From CAUYUA01 sp963575675 (GTDB lineage Bacteria; Pseudomonadota; Alphaproteobacteria; Azospirillales; Azospirillaceae): a stretch of DNA of 45,125 nucleotides. The stretch covers positions 1 through 45,125 of the forward strand of contig CAUYUA010000199.1 in NCBI GenBank assembly GCA_963575675.1, written 5' to 3'. Under the pieces are notes generated by a model. That model worked only from the letters and a program-made list of their open reading frames with translations. It had not been told where the DNA came from and made no database searches. The position numbers and the translations under genes are program-made. Every line of letters starts with the position of its first letter. The stretch's first letter is position 1. This document shows, piece after piece, positions 16,831-25,729 of the stretch.

Positions 16831-18234
16831 ATGCGATGTGAAGCGGATTTATTGGGTGAACGACTTCTACCCAAAGATTGTCTTTACGGAATACACACGC
16901 AAAGAGCATTGGAAAATTTTCCAATCTCTGGTCGTTCCTCGCATCCGGCGCTTATTCATGCGTATGGATTAGTAAAACTAGCGGCGATTCAAACGATTCA
17001 CAATTTAGGTGGATGGCGTGACGCTTCCGAGAATTTTAGAGCGATAGAACGCGCATGTTTGGAAATGTCAGAGGGAGTTCTAGATCAATATATTATTGTT
17101 GATGCGCTACAGGGCGGCGCCGGAACCAGTCTTAATATGAATATTAACGAAGTGATTGCTAACCGTGCATTGCAATGTTTAGGTATTTCTCTTGGAAGTT
17201 ACGAGATTATTTCTCCATTGGATGATGTTAACCGCTATCAATCAACGAACGATACTTATCCGACAGCTTTACGATTGGCCGCGATTTTTCAGATTCGGCG
17301 TTTGGAAGAATGTTTGGTGCAGCTTCAAGAAAGTTTTCAACAGCAAGAAAAATGCCTCAGAGATGTCGTAAAAGTCGGTAGAACTCAATTCCAAGATGCA
17401 GTGTTAACAACGCTTGGCCGTGAAATGAGTGCTTACGCCGAAGCGATCAATCGAGATCGCTGGAGGGTTTATAAATGTATTGAGCGCTTACGAGTAGTTA
17501 ATCTCGGTGGGACCGCGATTGGAACAGGAGCAACTGCGCCGCGTCAATATATTTTCCGCGTGGTTGATCGTTTGCGAGAATTATCTGGGATTGGTTTGGC
17601 TCGTGCGGATAATTTAGTAGAAGCTACTCAAAATTGCGATGTTTTTGCGGAGGTTTCAGGAATATTGAAAGCATGTGCTGTTAATTTGGTAAAAATTTCG
17701 GGAGATCTGCGATTGTTGTCTTCTGGTCCAAACGCTGGATTTGGAGAAATTCGTCTACCTTCGCGCCAAGCCGGTTCTACGATCATGCCGGGAAAAATCA
17801 ATCCGGTGATTCCTGAGGCTGTGACTCAAGCCGCGCTTTTGATGTTTGGTTATGACCAAACAATTACTTCCGCTGCGGCTCTTGGTTCCTTAGAATTGAA
17901 CCCGTTTTTGCCGTTAATAGCGGATTGCTTGCTAAATGGTGTTGATCTTCTGGCTAATGCTTGTGATGTCATGGCGCGTTATTGTGTTCAGGGCATTGAA
18001 GCGGATACGGAACGATGTCATCTCTTTGTAGAAGGCGCTACGGCTGTTGCAACTGCTCTTGTTCCGGCAGTCGGTTATCATTCGGCGACGCAAGTTGCGG
18101 TCGAAGCAACTAGAACGGGTAGAACCGTGCGCGAAGTAGTTCTTGCGCAAGGATTGCTTGACGACGTTACGTTTGATTCTCTTATTTCTCCCGAGGCGGT
18201 GTGTCGCCTTGGTAGCCCGGAGCTTCCGCGATGA
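16831..18234 (+). CDS. aspA: Aspartate ammonia-lyase-like protein in the hydrogenase maturation operon
   Basis: A 467-residue member of the aspartase/fumarase superfamily. Signature segments are GGAGTSLNMNINEV near residues 97-110, TQFQDAVLTTLGREM near 190-204 and the catalytic loop GSTIMPGKINPV. The TQFQDAV and GGAGTS patterns point to aspartase rather than class II fumarase; it converts aspartate to fumarate and ammonia. GGAG precedes the ATG at 16831; the upstream in-frame GTG at 16813 is less likely. Its TGA overlaps the hydF start (ATGATG), so the two are translationally coupled, which implies a role tied to maturation. A plausible role is ammonia supply for the dithiomethylamine bridge. 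It is not a typical housekeeping location for aspA. Confidence 0.82.
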   Translation: MRCEADLLGERLLPKDCLYGIHTQRALENFPISGRSSHPALIHAYGLVKLAAIQTIHNLGGWRDASENFRAIERACLEMSEGVLDQYIIVDALQGGAGTSLNMNINEVIANRALQCLGISLGSYEIISPLDDVNRYQSTNDTYPTALRLAAIFQIRRLEECLVQLQESFQQQEKCLRDVVKVGRTQFQDAVLTTLGREMSAYAEAINRDRWRVYKCIERLRVVNLGGTAIGTGATAPRQYIFRVVDRLRELSGIGLARADNLVEATQNCDVFAEVSGILKACAVNLVKISGDLRLLSSGPNAGFGEIRLPSRQAGSTIMPGKINPVIPEAVTQAALLMFGYDQTITSAAALGSLELNPFLPLIADCLLNGVDLLANACDVMARYCVQGIEADTERCHLFVEGATAVATALVPAVGYHSATQVAVEATRTGRTVREVVLAQGLLDDVTFDSLISPEAVCRLGSPELPR

Positions 18235-19469
18235 TGCAAAATGCCCCCAGAGGCATGCGCCTGCATATAGGGTTGTTTGGTCGGCGCAATGTCGGTAAAT
18301 CGAGTTTATTAAATGCGATCACGCATCAACATGTTTCGATTGTTTCCGACTTGGCGGGGACAACCACAGATCCTGTGGAAAAACCAATGGAGCTTTTGCC
18401 GGTTGGTCCGGTTCTGTTTATCGATACTGCGGGAATTGATGATGAGGGCGTCGTTGGAACGTTGAGAGTTGAAAAAACGAAGACGGTTTTTGATCGCACT
18501 GATCTTGGAATTCTTGTAACAGACGGAGTATGGGGAGACTATGAGATATCTATTATTAAAGAATTTCATCATAGAAAGACTCCGGTAATCGTTGTCATTA
18601 ACAAGAAAGATGTTATTAACCCTTCTCCGGAAATTTTTGCCGCTTTGGAGAGTCAAAAAATTCCCTTTGTTGAAGCGGCGGCCGTATGCGGTGATGGGAT
18701 TCTTGCTCTTCGTCAAGCGATTGTCGATCAATGCCCTCCCGATTTTATAGCCAATCCCGATATTGTCGGCGATTTAATTGGTCCAGGCCATATGGCTGTT
18801 CTGGTGGTTCCGATCGACAAGGAAGCGCCCAAAGGTCGTTTAATATTGCCGCAGGTGCAGACTATTCGTGATTTGCTTGACAATGACGCCTATTGTATGG
18901 TCGTAAAAGAGCGTGAGTTGCGCTCGGCATTGGATCAGCTAAAATATCCACCGAAATTGATTGTAACAGATTCTCAGGCTTTTTTGAAAGTTGCCGCAGA
19001 TACGCCGCCGGATATTCCTTTGACGAGTTTTTCTATTTTATTCTCACGATTCAAGGGAGACCTTGTCAGTCAAACTCTTGGCGCTATGGCAGTTGATACG
19101 CTGAAAGCCAATGATCGCGTTCTAATTGCTGAAGCTTGCACTCACCATCCTATTGGCGAGGATATTGGACGTGTTAAAATACCTCGTTGGTTGACTCAGT
19201 ATGTTGGAAGCAAGCTTGATTTTACGATTGCTGCCGGGCGTGATTATCCTAGCGATATTTCGTCTTATAAATTGGTGATTCATTGTGGAGGATGTTCAAT
19301 TAATCGGAGAGAAATGTTGAATCGGATACTTCGTGCAAAAGCGGCGGGCGTTCCTATCACCAACTATGGGTTGGTTATTGCCTTCAGTTTGGGTATTTTT
19401 GAACGCGCCTTGCAACCATTTCCCGCAGCCTATGAGGCATATCTTAGTGCAAGGAGTTGCCCGTTATGA
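18231..19469 (+). CDS. hydF: [FeFe]-hydrogenase maturation GTPase HydF
   Basis: A 412-residue scaffold that carries the [2Fe] subcluster and delivers it to HydA. The N-terminal GTPase domain shows G1 GRRNVGKSS (18-25), G2 TTT, G3 DTAG (65-68) and G4 NKKD (124-127). The C-terminal cluster domain has C303 with H305 (EACTHHP) and HCGGC with C352 and C355. The start overlaps the aspA stop (ATGATG), so start 18231 or 18234 are equally possible. Its stop overlaps the hydE ATG (ATGA at 19466-19469). Confidence 0.95.
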   Translation: MMQNAPRGMRLHIGLFGRRNVGKSSLLNAITHQHVSIVSDLAGTTTDPVEKPMELLPVGPVLFIDTAGIDDEGVVGTLRVEKTKTVFDRTDLGILVTDGVWGDYEISIIKEFHHRKTPVIVVINKKDVINPSPEIFAALESQKIPFVEAAAVCGDGILALRQAIVDQCPPDFIANPDIVGDLIGPGHMAVLVVPIDKEAPKGRLILPQVQTIRDLLDNDAYCMVVKERELRSALDQLKYPPKLIVTDSQAFLKVAADTPPDIPLTSFSILFSRFKGDLVSQTLGAMAVDTLKANDRVLIAEACTHHPIGEDIGRVKIPRWLTQYVGSKLDFTIAAGRDYPSDISSYKLVIHCGGCSINRREMLNRILRAKAAGVPITNYGLVIAFSLGIFERALQPFPAAYEAYLSARSCPL

Positions 19470-20557
19470 AATCACTTGATGCTTTGCTCGCGAGCACGTC
19501 ATTTTCTGACGAAGAAATTGTTTATTTGCTTTCTTTGGCGCTTCCCAGTGAAGTCCAAAAGCTACAGCGGGCTGCTTATAATGTCGCCACGGATGAAATC
19601 GGAGAAACGGTTTATTATCGCGGTTTAGTCGAATTTTCGAACATTTGTGCGATGGATTGTCACTATTGTGGAATTCGCAAGAGTAATAGAAATATCGAAC
19701 GTTATTGTTTGACACAAGATGATGTTGTTGAGTCTGCTTTGTGGTGTGCGCGTGCCGGATATGGGTCTTGTGTTCTTCAATCCGGAGAGCGACATGATCC
19801 ACGTTTTGTGAGGTTCGTTGAAGAGTGTATTAAAGAGATTCGCCGAAGTTCGGTTTCTGAGGCTTTGCCGCAAGGACTAGGGGTAACGCTCTCTTTGGGA
19901 GAGCATCCTTTAGAAGCCTATCAAACGTGGCGGAATGCAGGCGCTCATCGTTATTTGCTTCGTATTGAAACGACAAATCAAAAAATTTTCGAGAAAATAC
20001 ATCCTTCAACACAACGATTTGAAGAAAGAATCTTAGCGTTGCGTAATGTTAGAGAGGCAGGTTTCCATGTTGGAACCGGCGTGATGATCGGGTTGCCGGA
20101 ACAAACGCTCGAAGATTTGTGCGCCGATATTCGATTTTTTGTCGAACAAGATGTCGATATGATCGGTATGGGGCCTTATATTGTGTCGCAAGGTGGGGCC
20201 ATGATTGAGCGCGGCATGATGGACAAAGAACCTCTACTTCAGCTTGCGTTGAATATGATTGCTGTGACGCGCCTTGTGCTGCGCGACGTCAATATTGCCT
20301 CGACGACGGCGTTGCAAGCTCTGACGCATGATGGTCGTGAAAAAGGGATATTGTATGGAGCAAATATTATAATGCCGAATATTACACCGAGAGATGTTCG
20401 AAAGAATTACCAGCTCTATGAAGGAAAACCATGCCTTGATGAAGGGCGCGGCGAATGTCGTGGGTGTCTTGAGCGGCGTGTAATTTCTACTGGACGTTGT
20501 GTTGGTTGGAATGAGTGGGGTGATTCTCGACATTTTCGTAAACGAACTGTCTCTTAA
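19466..20557 (+). CDS. hydE: [FeFe]-hydrogenase maturase HydE (radical SAM)
   Basis: A 363-residue radical SAM protein that acts on the HydG-derived iron synthon during H-cluster assembly. The radical SAM cluster is CAMDCHYC (C61, C65, C68). The HydE-type auxiliary site CLDEGRGECRGC (three cysteines, spacing 7 and 2) is present, as in T. maritima HydE, although its role in activity is not essential there. The ATG at 19466 overlaps the hydF stop and has AAGGAG at 19451-19456. It is the last gene of the island. A repeat-family hairpin follows at 20645. Confidence 0.95.
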   Translation: MKSLDALLASTSFSDEEIVYLLSLALPSEVQKLQRAAYNVATDEIGETVYYRGLVEFSNICAMDCHYCGIRKSNRNIERYCLTQDDVVESALWCARAGYGSCVLQSGERHDPRFVRFVEECIKEIRRSSVSEALPQGLGVTLSLGEHPLEAYQTWRNAGAHRYLLRIETTNQKIFEKIHPSTQRFEERILALRNVREAGFHVGTGVMIGLPEQTLEDLCADIRFFVEQDVDMIGMGPYIVSQGGAMIERGMMDKEPLLQLALNMIAVTRLVLRDVNIASTTALQALTHDGREKGILYGANIIMPNITPRDVRKNYQLYEGKPCLDEGRGECRGCLERRVISTGRCVGWNEWGDSRHFRKRTVS

Positions 20558-20644
20558 AGAGCGCGTCTTAAAAATATCTACATTATTGTGTCTGAAGGAA
20601 ATGAAGTGAGTAGACTAAATAATTCCAGGGGAAATCGCTTCGCG

Positions 20645-20677
20645 AATAAGGGAGAGGGCTTTTGCATCCATCCCTTA
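20645..20677 (+). repeat. Palindromic intergenic element after hydE
   Basis: An 8-bp stem, ATAAGGGA (20645-20652) with TCCCTTAT (20670-20677), with the wider TTCCAGGGG...CTGGTCTCTG context (about 20622-20722) typical of the palindrome family. It sits between the convergent hydE and the MCE-transporter lipoprotein gene, so it may end both transcripts. No T-run follows. Confidence 0.55.
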
Positions 20678-20782
20678 TGGTCTCCTACGATCAGAAACCT
20701 GGTCTCTGAGCCCCTTTGATGCCCCCCCTTTGATACCTATGCAGAGTTGAAGCTCATATATCAATCGTTCGGTTCATTGGTG

Positions 20783-21439
20783 TTAGAAACGACTCTGTTG
20801 CGCCAGGTCGTGCTCTAAATCCTTCAGCACTCGCGCTAGAGCGGTTTCATATGACTCCAAAGTCTTTTCGATTTCCAGACTTTCCGTCGGCGTAACGACC
20901 TCATAAGAACGATTGGAAAGCACGCGGTCATCTTTCGTGCGTAGCGCTGTTATACTCATTCGCAGCACAATCTCCGATTTCTTTTCGTCGACTCGTTGCT
21001 CTAAACTTTCCAGAGTTCCTTCCAATGTGACGTCGGCCAGAATATGACGGTCACGCCCGACCACATTTCGAAAACGACCACTCTCCTGCAAAAAACGCGC
21101 GACGCGATCCCGGATCATGACCGCAGGTTGTTCTTCCCAGAAATAGCGAGGGTAGGTTCTGGTCTCATTGGCGACGCGCATGTCGCGATATAATAGATTT
21201 CGTTCAGACGCCAATATGCCGCTGGCGTGAAATGGTTCGACCATCACCGTCAAATCCGAAGACGCTTTTTCGCGTATCCCTTCCGATATAGGCCCGATAA
21301 GCCGAAAATACCGATCGCGCAATTCGGGACCGCTCGAACAAGCCGTCGTCAACAAACACAAAAGACCACACGCCCAAAAGCGTCGGAAAGAAAAGGAACT
21401 ATTTTGCGACCGAAGGTCGGCCTTCCGGAGTGGCGTCAT
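20783..21439 (-). CDS. ABC-type transport auxiliary lipoprotein (MCE-system partner)
   Basis: An outer-membrane-type lipoprotein of about 218 residues when the ATG at 21439 is used. The lipobox LTTACSSG follows a short hydrophobic leader (FWACGLLCLLTTAC). The mature part resembles the ABC transport auxiliary component family (ABC_trans_aux, PqiC-like): YFRLIGP, VMVEPFHASGILASERNLLYRD, and a C-terminal segment with LARVLKDLEHDL. It overlaps the end of the MCE gene by 41 bp and ends the operon. It probably helps the MCE protein bridge to the outer membrane. A longer frame starting at 21496 exists but adds 19 residues before the likely signal. Confidence 0.8.
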   Translation of the reverse strand: MTPLRKADLRSQNSSFSFRRFWACGLLCLLTTACSSGPELRDRYFRLIGPISEGIREKASSDLTVMVEPFHASGILASERNLLYRDMRVANETRTYPRYFWEEQPAVMIRDRVARFLQESGRFRNVVGRDRHILADVTLEGTLESLEQRVDEKKSEIVLRMSITALRTKDDRVLSNRSYEVVTPTESLEIEKTLESYETALARVLKDLEHDLAQQSRF

Positions 21440-22433
21440 CAGATTTTTTCCTGCCGAAGAGAAGGTGACTCGGGTCTTCGCGCATCTCGCGCGCAAGCTC
21501 CTTGAGGTGGAAGGTGGCGGCGTTTAAATTTTTCGAAAGACCATCTATGTCTCTGGCGAGTGTTTTGAAGATATATTGATTATCGCTGGTGATGTGTTTA
21601 ATATCTTGACTGCTTTCTTTGATCAAGACCGATATTGAAACAATCATTTTGGCGGTGGCTTCCACGGCGTCGCGTGTTTGGTCGAGCGTTTTAGTCGCTG
21701 CGCCTGCAATATCACTGACGACGCGGGCAAGTTTGGCGCGTTCGATTTCCTTGTGCAAGTCGTCTATGGTTTTCTCTATAGAACCTGCGGCGGTTTGCAC
21801 GCCGCTGAAAGCGGCGCGCAAAGTTCCTTGCGCTGGAGGTGTTTTTCCATTGTCTCCGACGGCTTTTACAAGAGAGTCAATCAATCGATTGGCGTTTTCC
21901 AACAGTTTGTTGGTCTGATCAAGAGTTCCTTGCACCATAGTGAGAGTGTCGGAAACTTTGTTCATAACATGAGTTGCTTTGTCGACGACCTCGGTGACTT
22001 TGGGGCTGATTTCGCCGATGGCGTCCAACAAACCCGGAGACGGTGGCGCAACGGGAATGACTTGGCCGGAAATTAAGGGAAGATTTGCAGTTCCAGGTTG
22101 AATTGCCAAACGCATCGTATCTATGGGACTGCTCTGATAGGTTGCGATTTTGCTGTCTTTTGGGATTTCAAAATTCTGATCCAGCCGCATTAATACTTCG
22201 AAGGATTGTGCGCGGCGGTCGACGGCATGCACGGTGACGATGTGGCCGATCGACATTCCATTCATTAAAATTTCCGTGCCCGGATGTAATCCAGAGACAT
22301 TAAGAAGATAAGTCTTTAGAAACAACGTGTCGTTGAAATAAGTTCGAGCGGAAATCGCCAGCGTTAAGAGAAGTATCAAAATTAGAAGCACACCGACGCC
22401 CAATCTTTTATGTCTTCTGTTGTCGGAACTCAT
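21399..22433 (-). CDS. mlaD: MCE-domain lipid transport protein, MlaD-like
   Basis: A 344-residue protein anchored by one N-terminal transmembrane helix (GVGVLLILILLLTLAISA). The MCE domain follows (VSGLHPGTEILMNGMSIGHIVTVH, GTANLPLISGQVIP). After it comes a long, polar, probably coiled-coil tail (residues ~140-320) as in longer MCE proteins. It binds lipids and carries them across the periplasm for the permease upstream. The order permease, ATPase-like protein, MCE protein, lipoprotein identifies a complete MCE transporter, apart from any MlaB or MlaC homologue, which is not in view. Confidence 0.87.
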   Translation of the reverse strand: MSSDNRRHKRLGVGVLLILILLLTLAISARTYFNDTLFLKTYLLNVSGLHPGTEILMNGMSIGHIVTVHAVDRRAQSFEVLMRLDQNFEIPKDSKIATYQSSPIDTMRLAIQPGTANLPLISGQVIPVAPPSPGLLDAIGEISPKVTEVVDKATHVMNKVSDTLTMVQGTLDQTNKLLENANRLIDSLVKAVGDNGKTPPAQGTLRAAFSGVQTAAGSIEKTIDDLHKEIERAKLARVVSDIAGAATKTLDQTRDAVEATAKMIVSISVLIKESSQDIKHITSDNQYIFKTLARDIDGLSKNLNAATFHLKELAREMREDPSHLLFGRKKSDDATPEGRPSVAK

Positions 22434-22509
22434 ATTAAAGTCCAGTCATGCCAACGAGCGGAAAGGATGGCGGATCATAGCGCGTTTTTTGTCTTTTCGC
22501 CTGTTGACG

Positions 22510-23322
22510 TTAAAGGTCGGCAAAAATTGATTGCAGAGCTTGATCTTCTTTGCAACGGATGCGCAAAGAAGAGGGAGTTCCGAAATAAAGCGGCTTTCCT
22601 TTGTCGAGAACAAGAACGTCGTCAGCCAAATGCTCGATGTCCCAGGGATCGTTGGTGGCGAGGACGACCGTGACTCCTTGTTCCGTGCGAAGAGATTGAA
22701 ATAAACGGCGAAACAGGCTGACGGTGCGGAAATCGAGGCCTGAGGTCGGTTTGTCGCAGATTAAAAGCGATGGACGGCAAACCAAAGCTCGCGCCAATCC
22801 TACTCGGCGAATTAATCCGGTGGAGAGTTGATTGGGGAGATAATCGCGATACTCCGTCAACTGTAGAGTGTCGAGCCATGTTTCGGCGCGACTTTTCATG
22901 TCGTCGCGACTTACGCCGCGTCGGGCAAGAGGAAGCTCCATGTTTTCCTGTACAGAGAAGCCATCCAACAGTCCTCCTTCTTCGAACATGACGCCGATGT
23001 TTAGGCGTAGTCGACTTCGTTCTTCCTCGTCGATGGTTTCGATGTCTTGTCCCAGAATGCGCAAGCGTCCGGATGTGGGGGCGAACAGGGTGGATATGAT
23101 GTTGAGCAGAACGGTTTTGCCGCAGCCGTCGCCGCCGGTGACGACTAATATGCGGCCAGGAAAGACTTCGAAGGAAATGTGGGAGAGTAGGTCTCGGCGA
23201 TCATGGCGATAGGTGACGTCTTGCAGATGAATTGCAGCGTTGGAATGAAAAATTTCGGGAATATCCGGCGCCCGTTGGGGCCAGAAGATGGAGAATTTCT
23301 TCAAGAGTCCTGGCGCGTCCAT
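22510..23322 (-). CDS. MlaF-like ABC ATPase with substituted catalytic positions
   Basis: A 270-residue ABC ATP-binding protein in the MCE operon. Walker A is intact (GGDGCGKT, residues 63-70) and the D-loop SGLD is present. Four catalytic positions are changed: the Q-loop glutamine is E114 (MFEEGG), the signature is LSTGL (166-170), the Walker B glutamate is lysine K191 (LICDKPTSGLD), and the H-loop histidine is N224 (ATNDPW). It can probably bind but not efficiently hydrolyse ATP, if read correctly. The ATG at 23322 is used; a TTG seven codons upstream is possible. Alternatives are that it is a true, atypical MlaF, or that another ATPase elsewhere drives the permease. Confidence 0.8.
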   Translation of the reverse strand: MDAPGLLKKFSIFWPQRAPDIPEIFHSNAAIHLQDVTYRHDRRDLLSHISFEVFPGRILVVTGGDGCGKTVLLNIISTLFAPTSGRLRILGQDIETIDEEERSRLRLNIGVMFEEGGLLDGFSVQENMELPLARRGVSRDDMKSRAETWLDTLQLTEYRDYLPNQLSTGLIRRVGLARALVCRPSLLICDKPTSGLDFRTVSLFRRLFQSLRTEQGVTVVLATNDPWDIEHLADDVLVLDKGKPLYFGTPSSLRIRCKEDQALQSIFADL

Positions 23323-23343
23323 GTTTTTCGTCTTTGGTTGCAA

Positions 23344-23522
23344 GAAGAGGGATTTCTTGATTTATGTCAATGAGCCGAACGATTGACGCAAGACTTTCGA
23401 TTCTCACATAAAGATTGGGTGGGGTCGGAGAGGGCTTTTGTCCTTGGCCCGAGCGACTGGAAATATAATTCCTGGCTCCGTCTGATTCTTATTCCGGGAA
23501 ATCGATAGCCGCAGCTCATTTC
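23344..23522. other. Gap with repeat-like sequence between the permease and ATPase-like gene
   Basis: This 179-bp gap inside the operon contains GGTCGGAGAGGGCTTTTGTCC and a TTCCTGGC...CCAGG-like pattern (23413-23490), a looser copy of the palindromic repeat family. No gene or regulatory site is clear. Confidence 0.4.
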
Positions 23523-24275
23523 TTAAACACGCGCGAGTGAAAACATTAATTGCACGAGAATTACGATCAATAAAGCCTGAACAATAGTTTGAGTGGCGAC
23601 TCGTGACAGACCTCCGGCGTGACTGTCGATCATTAACCCATTATAAGATGAAATGATGACGACCAACATGCCGATCGTCACGCTTTTAAGCAGACTCGTA
23701 ACGAAGTCGGAGACGGAAAGGAATTGTTCGGTCATGCCGATGAACATTGTGAGAGGAACTTGATGATCATACTCAAGAAAGGCGCCTGCGGCGAACATCG
23801 ACAGAACGCAGCACCACAATGTAAGAGCGGCGGTGCTGAGAATAGTAACGCAAAAGGTAGGAGCGACAAGAAAACGTAATCGGCTGATGTCCATCAAGGT
23901 GAGCGCATCGATCTCGCGTGTAAGAACCATAAGCCCCATGCGGACGGCAAGGGCGACTCCACCACGTCCGGCGACGAAGATGCCGACGACGATAGGAGCA
24001 AAGTCACGCGCCAGAGCCAGCATAATAGCTTCAATGATGGTGCTGGTGAGGTTGAAACTGCGGAGCAAACGGGCGCCTTGGCTGGCGAGAATAAGGCCGA
24101 GGCTGACGGCGAAGATGGAAACGACAGGGAGAGGTTGAATGGCGAGCACGATGAATTCTTGACGAAAGGCTCTTGCTCCGAATCTGGTCTTGCCTTGGAC
24201 AAGACTGTTGGCGAAACGGAGGCTTTCCATGACGACATCAATGGCGAAACCAAGAAATTGAACAGCGCTGTCCAC
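23523..24275 (-). CDS. mlaE: MlaE-family ABC permease
   Basis: A 250-residue inner-membrane permease with about five membrane helices. The family signatures are GRGGVALAVRMG (a variant of the usual GR.GaAiaAeiGtM), REIDALTLMDIS, and LKSVTIGMLVVIISSYNG. It transfers phospholipids, with an MlaF-type ATPase and an MlaD-type periplasmic protein, to maintain the outer membrane. It is the first gene of the MCE operon, separated from hemE by a terminator (24320-24387). Confidence 0.87.
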   Translation of the reverse strand: MDSAVQFLGFAIDVVMESLRFANSLVQGKTRFGARAFRQEFIVLAIQPLPVVSIFAVSLGLILASQGARLLRSFNLTSTIIEAIMLALARDFAPIVVGIFVAGRGGVALAVRMGLMVLTREIDALTLMDISRLRFLVAPTFCVTILSTAALTLWCCVLSMFAAGAFLEYDHQVPLTMFIGMTEQFLSVSDFVTSLLKSVTIGMLVVIISSYNGLMIDSHAGGLSRVATQTIVQALLIVILVQLMFSLARV

Positions 24276-24319
24276 GTCGAAGGCCCTTTAAGACGTATGT
24301 GAGTTTGAGGCGCATTCAA

Positions 24320-24387
24320 GAAAAAAATCCAGGGATTGCGAATAAGAGCCTGGAACTTTGCTCTCGACAAAGGAGACTCAATCCCTG
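24320..24387 (-). terminator. Intrinsic terminator for hemE
   Basis: On the minus strand, a 9-bp stem (CAGGGATTG with CAATCCCTG) is followed by GATTTTTTTC, so it should end hemE transcription ahead of the mlaE permease. The stem arms are at 24379-24387 and 24330-24338; the long loop contains AAGAGCCTGGAACTTTGCTCT-like secondary pairing. Confidence 0.75.
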
Positions 24388-24447
24388 AAGCGAGTCGGAT
24401 TTTTACTTTTTCTAATTATTTATGGTCCTCTTCTTATAAGACTTGCG

Positions 24448-25479
24448 TTATTTACGCAAAAGGGAGACCAAATCAGCGACGTGTTCTGGCGGTGTCTGTG
24501 GCAAGACTCCGTGGCCGAGATTGAAAATAAAAGGACGTCCGGTGAAAGCTTTGCGGATTTCTGCGACGCCCTCCGCCAAAACGGCGCCGCCCGCAACCAG
24601 GGCCAACGGATCGAGGTTTCCTTGAAGCGCCATAGTCTTTGGCGCATTCGCCGCCGCCCACGCTGTCGGAACCATAGGATCGAGGCTCACCGCCGTGACG
24701 TTGGATTCGGCGATGTACATGGAATAATTCAATCCTGCGGCGCGAGGAAAACCGATGATTGGAATAGTGGGATGTTTTTTACGCACTCCGGCGACGATTT
24801 TACGTGTGGGCTCGACCACCCAGCTCCGAAAATGAGACGCCGGAACAACGCCCGCCCAACTGTCGAAGAGTTGAAGCGCCTCGGCGCCGGCGTCGGCCTG
24901 AGCGATTAAATAACTTGTTGTGACGTCGACCAGTAAATCCAGAAGCCTTTTGAATTCTTGTGGACAGCCGAACGCAAAATTTTTGATGGCGATAAAATCG
25001 CGAGTGGTCTTTCCTTCCACCATATAGCTGGCGACGGTCCAGGGAGCTCCGGCAAATCCGATCAACGCCGTATTTTCCGGAATAGCGTGCGTTAGGCGTT
25101 TAATGATTTCATAAACGACCGCCAAACGATCGTGAATCGCTTCCGGCGTCAGCTTAACGATGTCGTTGAACGAACGGATAGGTTCCAGACGCGGCCCTTC
25201 GCCTTCGAGAAACTCCAGCTTCTGTCCCAGCGCGTAGGGAATGACCAAAATATCGGAAAAGAGAATCGCGGCGTCCATGCCGTAACGCCTCAGAGGCTGC
25301 AACGTCACCTCAACGGCGAGATCGGGGTTGAAACACAGGTTCAGAAACCCCCCGGCTTGGGCGCGAACGGATCGAAACTCCGGCAAGTAACGCCCTGCTT
25401 GTCTCATCAACCAAAAAGGAGGACGGGTCAAGGAGGCGCCGGCCAGAGTTGCAAGAAAGGGTTTGGATGTGGACGCCAC
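24448..25479 (-). CDS. hemE: Uroporphyrinogen decarboxylase
   Basis: Removes the four acetate carboxyls of uroporphyrinogen III to give coproporphyrinogen III in haem biosynthesis. The 343-residue length matches the family. The N-terminal signature PPFWLMRQAGRYLPE is present, with DAAILFSDILVIP (containing the conserved aspartate), FAGAPWTVASYMVEG, and the C-terminal GNLDPLAL and FNLGHGVLPQTP. Transcribed alone and ended by the terminator at 24320-24387. Confidence 0.97.
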   Translation of the reverse strand: MASTSKPFLATLAGASLTRPPFWLMRQAGRYLPEFRSVRAQAGGFLNLCFNPDLAVEVTLQPLRRYGMDAAILFSDILVIPYALGQKLEFLEGEGPRLEPIRSFNDIVKLTPEAIHDRLAVVYEIIKRLTHAIPENTALIGFAGAPWTVASYMVEGKTTRDFIAIKNFAFGCPQEFKRLLDLLVDVTTSYLIAQADAGAEALQLFDSWAGVVPASHFRSWVVEPTRKIVAGVRKKHPTIPIIGFPRAAGLNYSMYIAESNVTAVSLDPMVPTAWAAANAPKTMALQGNLDPLALVAGGAVLAEGVAEIRKAFTGRPFIFNLGHGVLPQTPPEHVADLVSLLRK

Positions 25480-25729
25480 TCTTTGTGTCTCCTTTGAAAG
25501 AACGCGATAAGAGGTCCGTAACAGATCAAAGCGGGAAGGCTATCGTTGTCAATTCGGCCTCGGCGACTGAGAATGCGGCCTTCGGTCTCATTCGACTTTT
25601 ATTCAGAAGAGTTAAAGATCACAGCTCAATTATTCCGCTCGTTCGCATCATGCATCAAGATCGTCGGGGCTTGATTTGTGATGAGGTGAACGGAGGTTCT
25701 CCGAAACAGAAAAAAAGAGGGAAATAAGA

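Noticed and set aside
25449..25729. A frame between hemE and tadA
   Set aside because: Starts inside hemE on the other strand, no family resemblance; the gap more likely holds promoters.
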